Source: Paenibacillaceae bacterium (lineage in GTDB: Bacteria > Bacillota > Bacilli > Paenibacillales > Paenibacillaceae). Taken from it: 64,000 nt of DNA. This document shows positions 51,212 through 61,815 of this stretch, piece after piece (within the stretch, counting starts at the first letter, position 1; every line of letters starts with the position of its first letter). Below the pieces are notes generated by a model. That model worked only from the letters and a program-made list of their open reading frames with translations. It did no database searches and was not told the origin of the DNA. The stretch lies in contig REGQ01000058.1 of the NCBI GenBank assembly GCA_004134985.1, forward strand, positions 403,102 to 467,101, written 5' to 3'. Position numbers and translations under genes: made by a program.

Positions 51212-51925
51212 TCAGCCAAGCCAGCTGGGGGCAAAACCGTTCAACCAAATCGTAATTTCCGTCATCTGATCGGTAAAGAGCAAAATCCCCATTATAATCA
51301 TTAGTGTACCCCCAATTTTCATAAACAAATTGGAGTAACGAAGAATCCATTTGGTTGAACCGATAAAAAACGCCAATACGAAAAACGGAATCGCAAAGCC
51401 AAGTGAATAGGCAGTGGTCAACTCAAACCACTTGCCCGGCGATGTCATTGCAAGCCCAAGCACCGCCGTCAGGATAGGACCAACACATGGCGACCATCCT
51501 GCAGAAAAGCCGATTCCGAATATAAATGAACTGAGAAATCCGGTCTTGCCTCGTCCCACCCGCAAGTTCAGCTTGCGTTCCTTCATCAGAAGCTGGGGCT
51601 GAAAAACGCCTGTAAGAAACAATCCCATCAGCAAAATCAGCACGGCTGATATTTGGCGAATATAGGTTTGATAATCCCGGAAGAAGTCGGTAAAGGCGCT
51701 GGTTCCATAGCCAAGCGTGTAGAAAAGAATCGAGAAGCCGAGCAGGAAGAAAAATGTATGTGACATCGTACGAATTCTTACTTCTTTCGTCCTATGCTCA
51801 GCCTTCAAATCAGTGACAGAAACGCCTGTAATGTAAGACAGGTAGGAAGGGTACAGCGGCAGGCAGCAAGGCGAGACAAATGAGGCAATACCAGCCCCAA
51901 ATGCCAGCCAAATGTTCACATCCAT
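51212..51925 (-). CDS. ccdA: Cytochrome c biogenesis protein CcdA
   Basis: 237 residues, six membrane helices. Passes electrons across the membrane to reduce apocytochrome and spore proteins; in B. subtilis loss of CcdA also harms sporulation. The first redox Cys pair is in ASFVSPCCLPLYPSYLSYITG and the second Cys in GFSAGWSPCVGPILTAVLG. Lies downstream of metG, 26 bases after its stop. Confidence 0.93.
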   Translation of the reverse strand: MDVNIWLAFGAGIASFVSPCCLPLYPSYLSYITGVSVTDLKAEHRTKEVRIRTMSHTFFFLLGFSILFYTLGYGTSAFTDFFRDYQTYIRQISAVLILLMGLFLTGVFQPQLLMKERKLNLRVGRGKTGFLSSFIFGIGFSAGWSPCVGPILTAVLGLAMTSPGKWFELTTAYSLGFAIPFFVLAFFIGSTKWILRYSNLFMKIGGTLMIIMGILLFTDQMTEITIWLNGFAPSWLG

Positions 51926-51951
51926 TACTCGCAGTCCTTCTTTCTATTTCA

Positions 51952-54012
<2,061 letters not shown>

Positions 54013-54040
54013 TCATAGCCAATTTTAGCTGTAAAAAAGC

Positions 54041-54298
54041 ATAAAAAAAGCTCTGCGTCCATATGGGACGAAAGCTTTAGCTCACGCGGTACCACCCAAT
54101 TTTCTTCCGGCCTTGCGGCACGAAAGCTCATTATGCCGTCGATCCGGCAAAGTCGTTAACGCCGACTGTACGCCTGACTTAACCTGAAATAACAGGCTCG
54201 GAACAGGTTCCTCCAGGACCATCTTCCGAAGGGGTCGCATACCGGCTCGCACCTGTTCCGGCTCTCTGTAATGCGCCTTTCTTCGTACTCATCCGTTC
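54041..54298 (-). promoter_or_regulatory. metG T-box: Methionine T-box leader of metG
   Basis: On the minus strand the T-box core GGTGGTACCGCG (54085-54096) precedes a terminator hairpin whose arms include CGTCC/GGACG and AGCT/AGCT and which ends in seven T. Stem I begins near an AGTA bulge at 54283, and the specifier loop reads GGTATGCGACC with ATG at 54238-54240, the methionine codon. Uncharged tRNA-Met would favour the antiterminator. Confidence 0.92.
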
Positions 54299-54315
54299 AA
54301 TGGAATATTGATGTA

Positions 54316-54344
54316 ATTATAGCTAATGCTTTGTCCCCAGTCAA
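54316..54344 (-). promoter_or_regulatory. Sigma-A promoter of the metG T-box
   Basis: On the minus strand TTGACT and a perfect TATAAT are 17 bases apart, just before the T-box. The -35 overlaps the last bases of yidD. Confidence 0.85.
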
Positions 54345-54610
54345 GTGCGCCCTTCCTCCGCCTGATCGGCCAGATCAGGCTTTCGCTTATGTTCCGGCGC
54401 CTCTGGGACAGGATCAAATCCGCCCGGGTGAAAGGGGTGGCATTTGCAAATTCGGCTGATGGACAGCCAGGTTCCCTTCAAGGCGCCATGTGTCTCCAAC
54501 GCCTCCAAGGCGTAGGCCGAGCAGGTAGGATAAAACCTGCAGGTCGGCGGCTTGAGCGGGGACAGATACTTCCTGTAAAATCTGACTGGCAATTGCAGCG
54601 TTTTTCGCAT
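54341..54610 (-). CDS. yidD: Membrane protein insertion efficiency factor YidD
   Basis: 89 residues. Helps YidC/Oxa1 insert membrane proteins. The family core is nearly complete: [45 protein letters not shown] and [21 protein letters not shown], with the three conserved Cys. ATG at 54610 follows AAGGAGGGGGGTGG. Not next to rnpA-yidC as in some genomes. Confidence 0.94.
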   Translation of the reverse strand: MRKTLQLPVRFYRKYLSPLKPPTCRFYPTCSAYALEALETHGALKGTWLSISRICKCHPFHPGGFDPVPEAPEHKRKPDLADQAEEGRT

Positions 54611-54791
54611 CCTGCCACCCCCCTCCTTTGCTTTCATCATGCCCCAAAAACCGACATTCGTCAAACACGCTTTACCATGTCGTTATTTTGTAGTTAAAAT
54701 GTCATCTAATTTTATTATACATCTCCCCTAACTTGTGTTACCTTAATGACGTGTCGTAAATTTGTAGTTTCCAAAAGGAGTGTTTTTCATA

Positions 54792-55784
54792 ATGATTCGT
54801 ATTGCAATGTTAAGCTACTGGCATGTTCATGCTTGGGATTACACGAAGCAGGCGCAAAATCATCCTGATGTTGAGATTGTTGCGGTCTGGGATGAAGAAG
54901 CTGAAAGAGGCCAGGCGTCAGCAGACAAGCTGGGCGTACCGTTTTTCGCTGATTTGGACCAATTGCTGGCCAACCCTGACATCGATGCCGTTATTGTTGA
55001 TACCCCGACAAACCTGCACTATGAGGTTATGGTAAAAGCAGCTCAAGCTGGCAAACATATCTTTACTGAAAAAGTAATCGCCCCTACTTTGCAAGAAGTA
55101 AACGGTATCATTGAAGCCGTTAAGTCTGCTAACGTGAAGTTGACGGTGTCATTGCCGCGGCTGAACGATAACTATACGCTGGCTATTCAGGAAGTACTGG
55201 AGCAAAATCTGCTAGGTGAACTGACGCTTGCCCGCGTTCGCCTCTCCCATAACGGTGCGATCGCAGGCTGGCTGCCTGAGCATTTCTACAACGCTGAGCA
55301 ATGCGGCGGCGGCGCTCTGATCGACCTTGGCTGTCATCCGATGTATTTGACACGGCTTTTCCTTGGCATGCCTGATAGTGTCAGTGCACATTATGGCTAT
55401 GTATCAGGGAAAGAGGTTGAAGACAACGCAGTTGCCGTACTTAAATATAGCAATGGCGCGCTCGGTATCGTAGAAGCAGGCTTTGTTAACGCCCATTCAC
55501 CATTCAGCATTGAGATTCATGGTACAGAAGGCACCCTGCTCTATGGAACGCCTGAGCCGAAGCTGTTGCTCCGCAGCAACAAGAACGATGCAGGCGCCTG
55601 GACGGAACTGGCTGCTGACAAAACCGAAATTTCCGCATTTGATCAGTTTGTTCAACATGTGCAAAACAACACAGAAGCGACAGAAAATGTCGGTCTGGCA
55701 GTTGATCTGACAGCATTGATGGAATCGGCCAACCGCTCTGTACGGGAAAACAAAGCAATCAGCATTAATGAATTGGAGAAATAA
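54792..55784 (+). CDS. Gfo/Idh/MocA family NAD(P)-dependent oxidoreductase
   Basis: 330 residues. The N-terminal Rossmann domain (MIRIAMLSYWHVHAWDYTKQA, WDEEAERGQASADKLGVPFFADLDQLLA) and the family EKV motif, here FTEKVIAPTLQEV with the conserved Lys, are present; the C-terminal alpha/beta domain carries GGGALIDLGCHPMYLTRLFLG with the catalytic Asp and His. The substrate is probably a sugar or cyclitol. ATG at 54792 follows AAGGAGTG. Next to an AraC regulator and a second oxidoreductase of the same family. Confidence 0.88.
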   Translation: MIRIAMLSYWHVHAWDYTKQAQNHPDVEIVAVWDEEAERGQASADKLGVPFFADLDQLLANPDIDAVIVDTPTNLHYEVMVKAAQAGKHIFTEKVIAPTLQEVNGIIEAVKSANVKLTVSLPRLNDNYTLAIQEVLEQNLLGELTLARVRLSHNGAIAGWLPEHFYNAEQCGGGALIDLGCHPMYLTRLFLGMPDSVSAHYGYVSGKEVEDNAVAVLKYSNGALGIVEAGFVNAHSPFSIEIHGTEGTLLYGTPEPKLLLRSNKNDAGAWTELAADKTEISAFDQFVQHVQNNTEATENVGLAVDLTALMESANRSVRENKAISINELEK

Positions 55785-55819
55785 AACGCAGTGCCGGCTG
55801 CGCGAAGGAGGGCTGGACA

Positions 55820-56773
55820 ATGAGTGAATCACAGACGAAAACCTCACCGTACTTTCCATTTGAAATGATGCGGGAACGATTTGATGCGCTGGATTTGCTT
55901 GATTTCAGATTTCATTGGGGCAACTATCGGTTTCGTGTGCTGCACTGTCATCTGACCTCCTTTGCCGCCGGGAAGATTATCCGGTTTCACAAACATTCAG
56001 AGTTTGAGTTTCATTTTATTCCGCGCGGGGAAGGTAGCGTCATTCTTGGCGACGAACGCTTTAAACTTCGGGAAGGCATGTTTTATTTAACAGGACCAGG
56101 CGTATTGCATCAGCAAGAAGCGGATGCTCGGGTGGCGATGGACGAGTTGTGCCTTCATATCGATATTGAAGAGCAGGACAATCCGGGTCCGGTAAGCGAG
56201 GAGTCCGAATGGGAAGTTCGCGAGGCAGACAACTGCGTGAAGGCGCTGCGGACGTTCCCGGCGGTCACCTTTCAGGATGCCCATCATGCCATGCCCTGGT
56301 TTCTTACTGCTTATCGCACTTTGCTGGAAGGTCAACCCGGGTTTTATACGACCATCAAGCAAGCGATTATTCAAATTTTGCTTCGTTCAGTCCGGGTGAA
56401 TGGTTCCAATACCCCTGGCCTTAAACTGCCCGCCCACAATGTAAGCGATCACCGATACCGCATGGCCGTCCATTATATACAGGATAATTACGCCTCACCA
56501 ATCACCTTGCAGGAAGTGGCAGAACGGCTGCAGATCAGCTCACGCCAGCTTCAGCGGATTTTCAAGGAACAGAAGGCCGGTTCTTTCAGTACTTATGTTG
56601 AAAACTACCGATTGGCCAAAATATGCGAGGCGCTGCTCGGCGAATACCAGTCGATCGAGCAAATCGCAGCTGAACATGGCTTCTCAGGCAGCAACTATTT
56701 GTACTATGTATTTAAGAAAAAAATCGGCATGACCCCTAGCCAGTATAAACAGCAAAAGTTGTCCGAGCGCTGA
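55820..56773 (+). CDS. AraC-family transcriptional regulator with cupin sensor domain
   Basis: 317 residues. The N-terminal cupin domain shows HKHSEFEFHFIPRGEGSVILGDERFKLREGMFYLTGPGVLH, and the two helix-turn-helix motifs of the AraC domain are at the C-terminus (SPITLQEVAERLQISSRQLQRIFKEQKAGSFSTYV and LGEYQSIEQIAAEHGFSGSNYLYYVFKKKIGMTPSQYKQ). It lies between two Gfo/Idh oxidoreductase genes and probably controls them; the inducer is unknown. Confidence 0.9.
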   Translation: MSESQTKTSPYFPFEMMRERFDALDLLDFRFHWGNYRFRVLHCHLTSFAAGKIIRFHKHSEFEFHFIPRGEGSVILGDERFKLREGMFYLTGPGVLHQQEADARVAMDELCLHIDIEEQDNPGPVSEESEWEVREADNCVKALRTFPAVTFQDAHHAMPWFLTAYRTLLEGQPGFYTTIKQAIIQILLRSVRVNGSNTPGLKLPAHNVSDHRYRMAVHYIQDNYASPITLQEVAERLQISSRQLQRIFKEQKAGSFSTYVENYRLAKICEALLGEYQSIEQIAAEHGFSGSNYLYYVFKKKIGMTPSQYKQQKLSER

Positions 56774-56855
56774 AGCCAACAAGTAACGGATGCGCATTAC
56801 GGAGGATTACTTCTCCAGACCGGACACTCTAATTATGAAGGGAGCTTACTACATT

Positions 56856-57944
56856 ATGACTACTCCATCACCAGTTCGCATTGGCATTATCGGCACGGGC
56901 GGCATCGCGCATGCTCATGCAAGAGCTTACAAAAACATCCCTTGGGTTGAAATCGTTGGTGTCGCTGATGTCATTCCCGGCAAAGCCGAGCAGTTTCTGG
57001 CACAGCAGGAGCTTCCGGAGGCCAAAGCCTATACCGATCACCGTCAGCTGCTTGACACTGACCTTGACGGCGTGAGCATCTGTACACCTAACGTGTCCCA
57101 CCATGTGCTGACTGTCGACGCGCTGCGCGCAGGCAAAAAAGTTCTGCTCGAAAAACCGATGTCCGTAACGCTTGACCAGGCGATTGATATGGTGCAGACT
57201 GCCAAAGAAACCGATGGCATGCTTTCGATCGGCTTCCAGCCGCGTTATGACCCGAATATGAAATTGCTCCAAGATATCGTGCAGTCAGGCAAACTCGGCA
57301 AAGTCTATTATGTGGAAACGGGCGGCGGACGCAGACGCGGCATGCCAGGCGGAACATTCATCCGTAAAGAGCTGGCAGGAGCAGGCGCAATGGCGGATAT
57401 TGGCTGTTATTCGCTCGATATGGCGCTCAATACGCTTGGTTATCCAAAACCGCTAACCGTCTCAGCTTATACTTCGAACTACTTCGGTGCTAACCCGCTG
57501 TATCATGCCGAAGCAGATCGCTTTGATGTTGAAGACTTCGGCGTAGCTCTTGTACGGTTCGACAATGACATGGTGCTGCAATTCAAAATTTCATGGGCGA
57601 TGCATATGGACTCCCTTGGCTCCACCTTGTTCCTGGGAGCTGATGCCGGCTTGAAAGTAACGCCGCATGGCACTGGCAACTGGTCGGGTGTCTGGGATGG
57701 CAAAATCGGCAGTATGACGATGTTCCACGATTTCATGGGGGCACAAACCAATACGCCAATCCCGACGATCGAGCACAGCAAGGACTTGTTCTTCGAAAAA
57801 GTTCGTGACTTCGCAGAAGCGGTGCGCGATGGCGGCCCTGCGCCAATTCCAGGAGATCAAATTATGATTCAGCAGGCGATTATCGACGGGGTGATTCGTT
57901 CAGCGGAAGCGAAACGGGAAGTAACCATCGATCTGCCTAATTAA
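56856..57944 (+). CDS. Gfo/Idh/MocA family oxidoreductase, second paralog
   Basis: 362 residues. Rossmann site VRIGIIGTGGIAHAHARAYKN, the EKPMSVTLDQAIDM lysine motif and the catalytic region GAGAMADIGCYSLDMALNTLGYPKPLTVSAY are clear. It is only distantly related to the gene at 54792, so this is not a recent tandem duplication. ATG at 56856 is chosen for homology; AAGGGAG lies 12 bases upstream. The trio probably oxidises or epimerises an uncommon carbohydrate. Confidence 0.88.
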   Translation: MTTPSPVRIGIIGTGGIAHAHARAYKNIPWVEIVGVADVIPGKAEQFLAQQELPEAKAYTDHRQLLDTDLDGVSICTPNVSHHVLTVDALRAGKKVLLEKPMSVTLDQAIDMVQTAKETDGMLSIGFQPRYDPNMKLLQDIVQSGKLGKVYYVETGGGRRRGMPGGTFIRKELAGAGAMADIGCYSLDMALNTLGYPKPLTVSAYTSNYFGANPLYHAEADRFDVEDFGVALVRFDNDMVLQFKISWAMHMDSLGSTLFLGADAGLKVTPHGTGNWSGVWDGKIGSMTMFHDFMGAQTNTPIPTIEHSKDLFFEKVRDFAEAVRDGGPAPIPGDQIMIQQAIIDGVIRSAEAKREVTIDLPN

Positions 57945-57954
57945 GAGCAATAAA

Positions 57955-57994
57955 GAGAAGAGCCCCCGGCCGATTGGCCGGGGGCTCTTCTCTC
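57955..57994 (+). terminator. Bidirectional terminator between oxidoreductase and PKD-protein gene
   Basis: AGAGAAGAGCCCCCGGCC and its perfect complement form an 18-bp stem with a GATT loop. It separates convergent genes; T tracts are poor, but the stem is the strongest in the window. Confidence 0.85.
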
Positions 57995-58013
57995 CTCTGC
58001 AACAAAACAATCG

Positions 58014-60008
58014 TTAGTTGCGAATTTCAGGCATTGGCAGGAACAGCATTTGAAGCGGCAGATTGCTGCCGGAAGCCGGTGTGAAAATAAACTCGACCGT
58101 TTCGACACTATTGCCTGTGCGATGCAATACACCAGACTCATTCGAATTTCTCAGAATGCTGTTATCCGTCGTGTTAACTAATTTGCCATTGATCAGGAAC
58201 GCTCCTGCATAGTGGCCGCCGCGCGGATTAAGGGTAACGACGGTACGCGGTGCGATTTGTACGGTCATTTTGTATAGTACGCCAAAGTTGCCTGTATTAA
58301 GCTGCAGGGAACCTGTCGTATTGTCATAGCCATCCAGATATCTATCGATTGTACGGTCTCCCAGAACGATACGCTGTCCTTTGTAGCCAAGCGTCTCATT
58401 AATGATCAGCGACCGATTCGCCCCGTTGAACGTTCCTCTGACGTGGATATTGTCAGGCGGAAGCATTTGGAGGTTAGGCAGTTCTGCAACCGGATCTTTG
58501 CCATCTTCCACGATAATAACCTGGAATCTCACGTCCGTATCGGATACAAGATCGGCATATGCGGAGAACACTTGTCCAGGTTTCAGCGGCACCTTGCTAA
58601 GCTCAGGCAATACAACCTGCGTCTCGCCCGGTTTAAGATTCAGCCAATGCGTTTCCTCCCCGCTTTTTAACGATTGCAGATAACGCGCCACGGCTAGCTT
58701 GCCGCCAGTGGAAACATACGTGTTCGGACCGCCAAGTCCAAAAGCGTTAAAGCCGACTTTGGCTGTCGTATTGTTCAAGTTCGTCGCAACAACATACATT
58801 TTGAGGTTTCTGTCCGTGCTGTTCTGATTATGGAACATGAAACGTGTTTCGCCTGAGAGCATTTCATCGTAAGTGATTCCTTCGCCGCGAAGGGTTTCCG
58901 GGCTGTTAATCCGGATCAATCTTGCCGGTTCTGACACCACTTTATAAGAAACGGGTTCATTGTTAAGAATTGAGCTGCCGACCGTCGGATATTTCGAGCC
59001 AACTGGAGCATTCAAACGGTAATATTCCTCTTGGTTGTAGAGCACTTCGTTCGTAATCATAATATCCTTGCTGATTTTGTCTGACAGGCCATGCTGATCT
59101 GTCACTTCCAGTGTCACTGTGTGCGAGCCAGCTTCAAAAAACGCCATTTCCCGACCCGTCCATTTGCGTGAATCAATGCTGTCTTCATCATCTGTGCTGC
59201 GGTCAATGTAAGTAATTGTTTCACCCATGCGATAGGTTGTCTTATCTGTTGTAAAATCAGCAACCGGAGGCTGGTTAGGCATCCGAACTTGAATGGTAAC
59301 CGTATACGGCTCACTCCATGTACCGGTATCATCCATAATGTAACGGGTTATAGTATGGGTGCCTGCCGTATCAAATATGTCCTGGCGACCTTCCCAGCGC
59401 TCATCAACGATCGTCCTGCCGCTGTCAAGAATGGCCTTGTCAACATAAGTAACACGCGTCTCCCCCGCATAAATATCTTCTTTGTCTGGAAGAACTTCGA
59501 AGTTGGCCTGCGGAGCCGCAGTCTCCTCCGGCTTGCTATTCCATTTAAACGTCATTTCTGAAGAGAGTAAGGATAATGTACTGTTCGTTAAATTTGCCCA
59601 TGTCCGCAAAGGAATCATTAAAAACCCTTGTTGAATATAAACAGTGCCCGACGACTTTACAATTTGACCATTTACGTTAATGTTCGATGAGTTCGCCGTA
59701 AATCGGATTTCCAATTCGCCGTTTGAAGCAATCGACTCTTTTGTTTTTGCATTGTAGGATACTTTGTAACCATAACGCTCTGCAACATTGCGGAATGGCG
59801 CATAGGAGGAGCCATCCTTGAAGGTGACTGGCTGTACAGCCTTCACAGATTGTCCATTATGAACCATCGTATCGCTATTTTTTCGAAGGACAAGCGTCTC
59901 CGGATTTCCCTGTGCTTTGGAGACTTCTGGTGAACTGATCAGTGGAACCGTGATCATTGAAGCGATTAACAACCATTTTAAAGACAATTTTGACTTCCTT
60001 GATTTCAT
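58014..60008 (-). CDS. Secreted protein with copper-amine-oxidase-like N domain and PKD repeats
   Basis: 664 residues. A signal peptide (residues 1-32, LKWLLIASMITVPLISSPEVSKAQG) is followed by a stalk-type domain related to the N-terminal domain of copper amine oxidases (VTFKDGSSYAPFRNVAERYGYKVSYNAKT, GFLMIPLRTWANLT, about 45-165) and two PKD-like repeats (about 188-242, ending YTVTIQV; about 250-320, PVADFTTDKTTYRMGETITYIDRSTDDEDSIDSRKW). The C-terminal 340 residues are not recognised. No LPXTG or S-layer motif is visible. The stalk domain is typical of Paenibacillus exported proteins. Function unknown. Confidence 0.8.
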   Translation of the reverse strand: MKSRKSKLSLKWLLIASMITVPLISSPEVSKAQGNPETLVLRKNSDTMVHNGQSVKAVQPVTFKDGSSYAPFRNVAERYGYKVSYNAKTKESIASNGELEIRFTANSSNINVNGQIVKSSGTVYIQQGFLMIPLRTWANLTNSTLSLLSSEMTFKWNSKPEETAAPQANFEVLPDKEDIYAGETRVTYVDKAILDSGRTIVDERWEGRQDIFDTAGTHTITRYIMDDTGTWSEPYTVTIQVRMPNQPPVADFTTDKTTYRMGETITYIDRSTDDEDSIDSRKWTGREMAFFEAGSHTVTLEVTDQHGLSDKISKDIMITNEVLYNQEEYYRLNAPVGSKYPTVGSSILNNEPVSYKVVSEPARLIRINSPETLRGEGITYDEMLSGETRFMFHNQNSTDRNLKMYVVATNLNNTTAKVGFNAFGLGGPNTYVSTGGKLAVARYLQSLKSGEETHWLNLKPGETQVVLPELSKVPLKPGQVFSAYADLVSDTDVRFQVIIVEDGKDPVAELPNLQMLPPDNIHVRGTFNGANRSLIINETLGYKGQRIVLGDRTIDRYLDGYDNTTGSLQLNTGNFGVLYKMTVQIAPRTVVTLNPRGGHYAGAFLINGKLVNTTDNSILRNSNESGVLHRTGNSVETVEFIFTPASGSNLPLQMLFLPMPEIRN

Positions 60009-60121
60009 ACCTCTACTCCTTTTTTTGGCGCATCATTTTTTTTTGCGTCATGTTAGTTACGAAAGATAGCAAAAAAAGTTGCGGCACCCTAACAACGGAC
60101 ATAATATCGTAACATTATTAA

Positions 60122-60340
60122 TTAGCCGTCTATCTTCATACTGGCCAAAAAGCTCCCTGCCATAGCAATAAACAATATAACTACCGCAACGATCATAAAC
60201 TGCCTTCTGCCGTGAAGTTTCCGAACACGCTCCGGCTGGTCGCCCCGCATCTTGGCTTCAGTCAATGAACGGTGGGCAAAGGCAAGAATAATAATGGAAG
60301 CGACAAAAAAAACATTGACCACGAACCAAATTTGCTGCAC
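60122..60340 (-). CDS. Small membrane protein of unknown function
   Basis: 72 residues, two hydrophobic helices at the ends (IWFVVNVFFVASIIILAFAH and QFMIVAVVILFIAMAGSFLA) separated by a charged loop (RSLTEAKMRGDQPERVRKLHGRR). Not recognised. An AGGGAGGGAAC-type site precedes its start. It may form one unit with the next small membrane gene at 60411, although a terminator lies between them. Confidence 0.6.
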   Translation of the reverse strand: MQQIWFVVNVFFVASIIILAFAHRSLTEAKMRGDQPERVRKLHGRRQFMIVAVVILFIAMAGSFLASMKIDG

Positions 60341-60367
60341 CCTGTTCCCTCCTTCCCGTAAAGTTCA

Positions 60368-60396
60368 AAAAAAATATCCGCCCCGCGGGCGGACAC
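60368..60396 (-). terminator. Terminator after the 60411 gene
   Basis: On the minus strand TCCGCC and GGGCGGA make a 6-bp GC-rich stem with a CGCG loop followed by TATTTTTTTT. Confidence 0.85.
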
Positions 60397-60410
60397 CGTT
60401 GCTCTGCAAG

Positions 60411-60620
60411 CTATAAATACCATTTATCCAAAACGACGGCGTAAATAATGCCGCTGGCAACTGCCCCTGCAAACGAAAACCAGCCCGTGCGGAATCGAAG
60501 TTGAAACATCCGAAGGATGCCAAAGCTTAGCAGTCCGAACACCAACAAAATAAAAACGACCCCTAAAAGGAAAAACCCTGGAGTCACCCCGCTCAAAGAC
60601 ACGACAGTCAACCCAAACAC
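60411..60620 (-). CDS. Small hydrophobic membrane protein of unknown function
   Basis: 69 residues, two hydrophobic helices (FFLLGVVFILLVFGLLSFGILRMF and GWFSFAGAVASGIIYAVVLDKWYL) and no charged domain. Not recognised; it may be an unnamed sporulation or envelope miniprotein. The start is uncertain because AAGGGAG lies near the first ATG but homologs are unknown to me. Intergenic 60621-60715 shows no gene. Confidence 0.5.
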   Translation of the reverse strand: MFGLTVVSLSGVTPGFFLLGVVFILLVFGLLSFGILRMFQLRFRTGWFSFAGAVASGIIYAVVLDKWYL

Positions 60621-60715
60621 TCCCTTACAAATGAACTGATATATATGAATTATAAGGGATTCTGCCGTTAATCGCCAGTGGGCAGGACAAAGAAATATGT
60701 GACAATATTGGGCAG

Positions 60716-61183
60716 CTAGGTGCGGATGGGCGCCTCATAATATTGTGAGCTCATACGACGCTTGCGAAGCTTCACCTGCAATACGCCATCCTTGAATAAA
60801 GCTCGGCATGATTCGGGAACGATTTGGCAAGGAAGCTTGGCGCGCTGTGTTCGCTCATCTGTGTCAGCCTGCAGCTTCACACGGTCAGGCCTCACCAGCA
60901 GGCGGTAGTTGTCAGGATGATCACGGCTTCCCAATTTAAATTGTACAATGACAAAATGATGTGTTGCAAAGATACGAGGTTTAGCGGGAGCAGGCACACC
61001 CGGCATGCCCGCAATCGACAGCGCGTTAGCAGGAAGTGTTTTCTTCAGCACTTGACCGACAAACTTCTCAATCCACTCCGGCTGCTGAAGCATCTCTGCG
61101 GGGCCGGTCAAACCCGCCTGCTTCATCCACTTCTCCATCTGCGACCAGTCAAATCCGTTTCCTTTGTTGGATGAGTCGGGCAT
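60716..61183 (-). CDS. Hsp20/alpha-crystallin-like protein, possibly spore coat
   Basis: 155 residues. The middle and C-terminal parts fit an alpha-crystallin sandwich (FATHHFVIVQFKLGSRDHPDNYRLLVRPDRVKLQAD, then LFKDGVLQVKLRKRR, where GVLQVKL is the family signature). The N-terminus is helical (DWSQMEKWMKQAGL and EWIEKFVGQVLKKTL). It is divergent from the gerP operon, and small heat-shock relatives such as CotM and CotP are coat proteins in B. subtilis, so a spore role is plausible but not shown. Confidence 0.65.
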   Translation of the reverse strand: MPDSSNKGNGFDWSQMEKWMKQAGLTGPAEMLQQPEWIEKFVGQVLKKTLPANALSIAGMPGVPAPAKPRIFATHHFVIVQFKLGSRDHPDNYRLLVRPDRVKLQADTDERTQRAKLPCQIVPESCRALFKDGVLQVKLRKRRMSSQYYEAPIRT

Positions 61184-61272
61184 CCGGTTCCCCTCCCTTC
61201 CGTCCTCTCTTGTTCCATTCTATGCCATGATCCGTATGGGCGCTACTGTCTTGCGAGCCCGGCTCTTGCGGA

Positions 61273-61299
61273 ACATCTGGGCCAATGCCGCATAAGATA
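61273..61299 (+). promoter_or_regulatory. Sigma-K type promoter for the gerP operon
   Basis: AC (61273-61274), 16 bases, then CATAAGATA (61291-61299) matches the sigma-K pattern AC-N16/17-CATANNNTA. It is 63 bases before gerPA. The B. subtilis gerP operon is sigma-K dependent. Confidence 0.65.
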
Positions 61300-61362
61300 T
61301 TGCATGTCGTGTTCACAAGTCAATGAGGTTGCACGCTTACTAATTTGAAGGGAGCGGGTGCG

Positions 61363-61602
61363 ATGCCATCCGTAGTTGGATTAGTTAATATTATCAGCAT
61401 CGGTTCAGGTGCGATCGTACAATTCGGCGATGCCGTCCAATTGTCTCCTTCCAGTATTTCAAAAAGCTATGCCGGTTCCGGTTCCTTTCTCACAGGCGCT
61501 TTGACAAATGCCAATAATGCAGTCAGCGCAACAAATACGAGCGATCCCGATGTCAGCGACAGCTCCAATAATCAGATTGGCAGTTCGGGGACGGAACTAT
61601 GA
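61363..61602 (+). CDS. gerPA: Spore germination protein GerPA/GerPF type
   Basis: 79 residues. GerP proteins are needed for germinants to pass the spore coat. The family block MPSVVGLVNIISIGSGAIVQFGDAVQLSPSSISKSYAGSGSF and SATNTSDPDVSD is complete. GerPA and GerPF are paralogs; first place in the operon favours GerPA. ATG at 61363 follows AAGGGAG. Overlaps gerPB by four bases. Confidence 0.85.
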   Translation: MPSVVGLVNIISIGSGAIVQFGDAVQLSPSSISKSYAGSGSFLTGALTNANNAVSATNTSDPDVSDSSNNQIGSSGTEL

Positions 61603-61802
61603 GTTTAACTATTTATCAGAACATTTCTATCAAGCAGCTGCGGGTAGAGAGTGTCGCCAACTCCTCTGTTCTTCAGGTTGGCAGCGCAGGATCGATTCGC
61701 GCCGTTTCGCAACTCTATAATACAGGAGGATTCAGTGAACCGGCGCCGGAACTGGTAGCCGAAAGCCCGCTGTCGCTAGTTCCTCTGCCAAGTCCGACGT
61801 AG
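61599..61802 (+). CDS. gerPB: Spore germination protein GerPB
   Basis: 67 residues. SLTIYQNISIKQLRVESVANSSVLQVGSAGSIRAVSQLYNTGGFSEPAP fits GerPB, with a Pro-rich end. Its ATG overlaps the gerPA stop (ATGA), so translation is coupled. Coat-associated role inferred from the family. Confidence 0.88.
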   Translation: MSLTIYQNISIKQLRVESVANSSVLQVGSAGSIRAVSQLYNTGGFSEPAPELVAESPLSLVPLPSPT

Positions 61803-61815
61803 GAGGCTGATTGTT

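Noticed and set aside
61184..61260. Sigma-K or sigma-E promoter for the Hsp20-like gene
   Set aside because: CATAGAATG resembles a -10, but no AC or ATA element is at the right distance.
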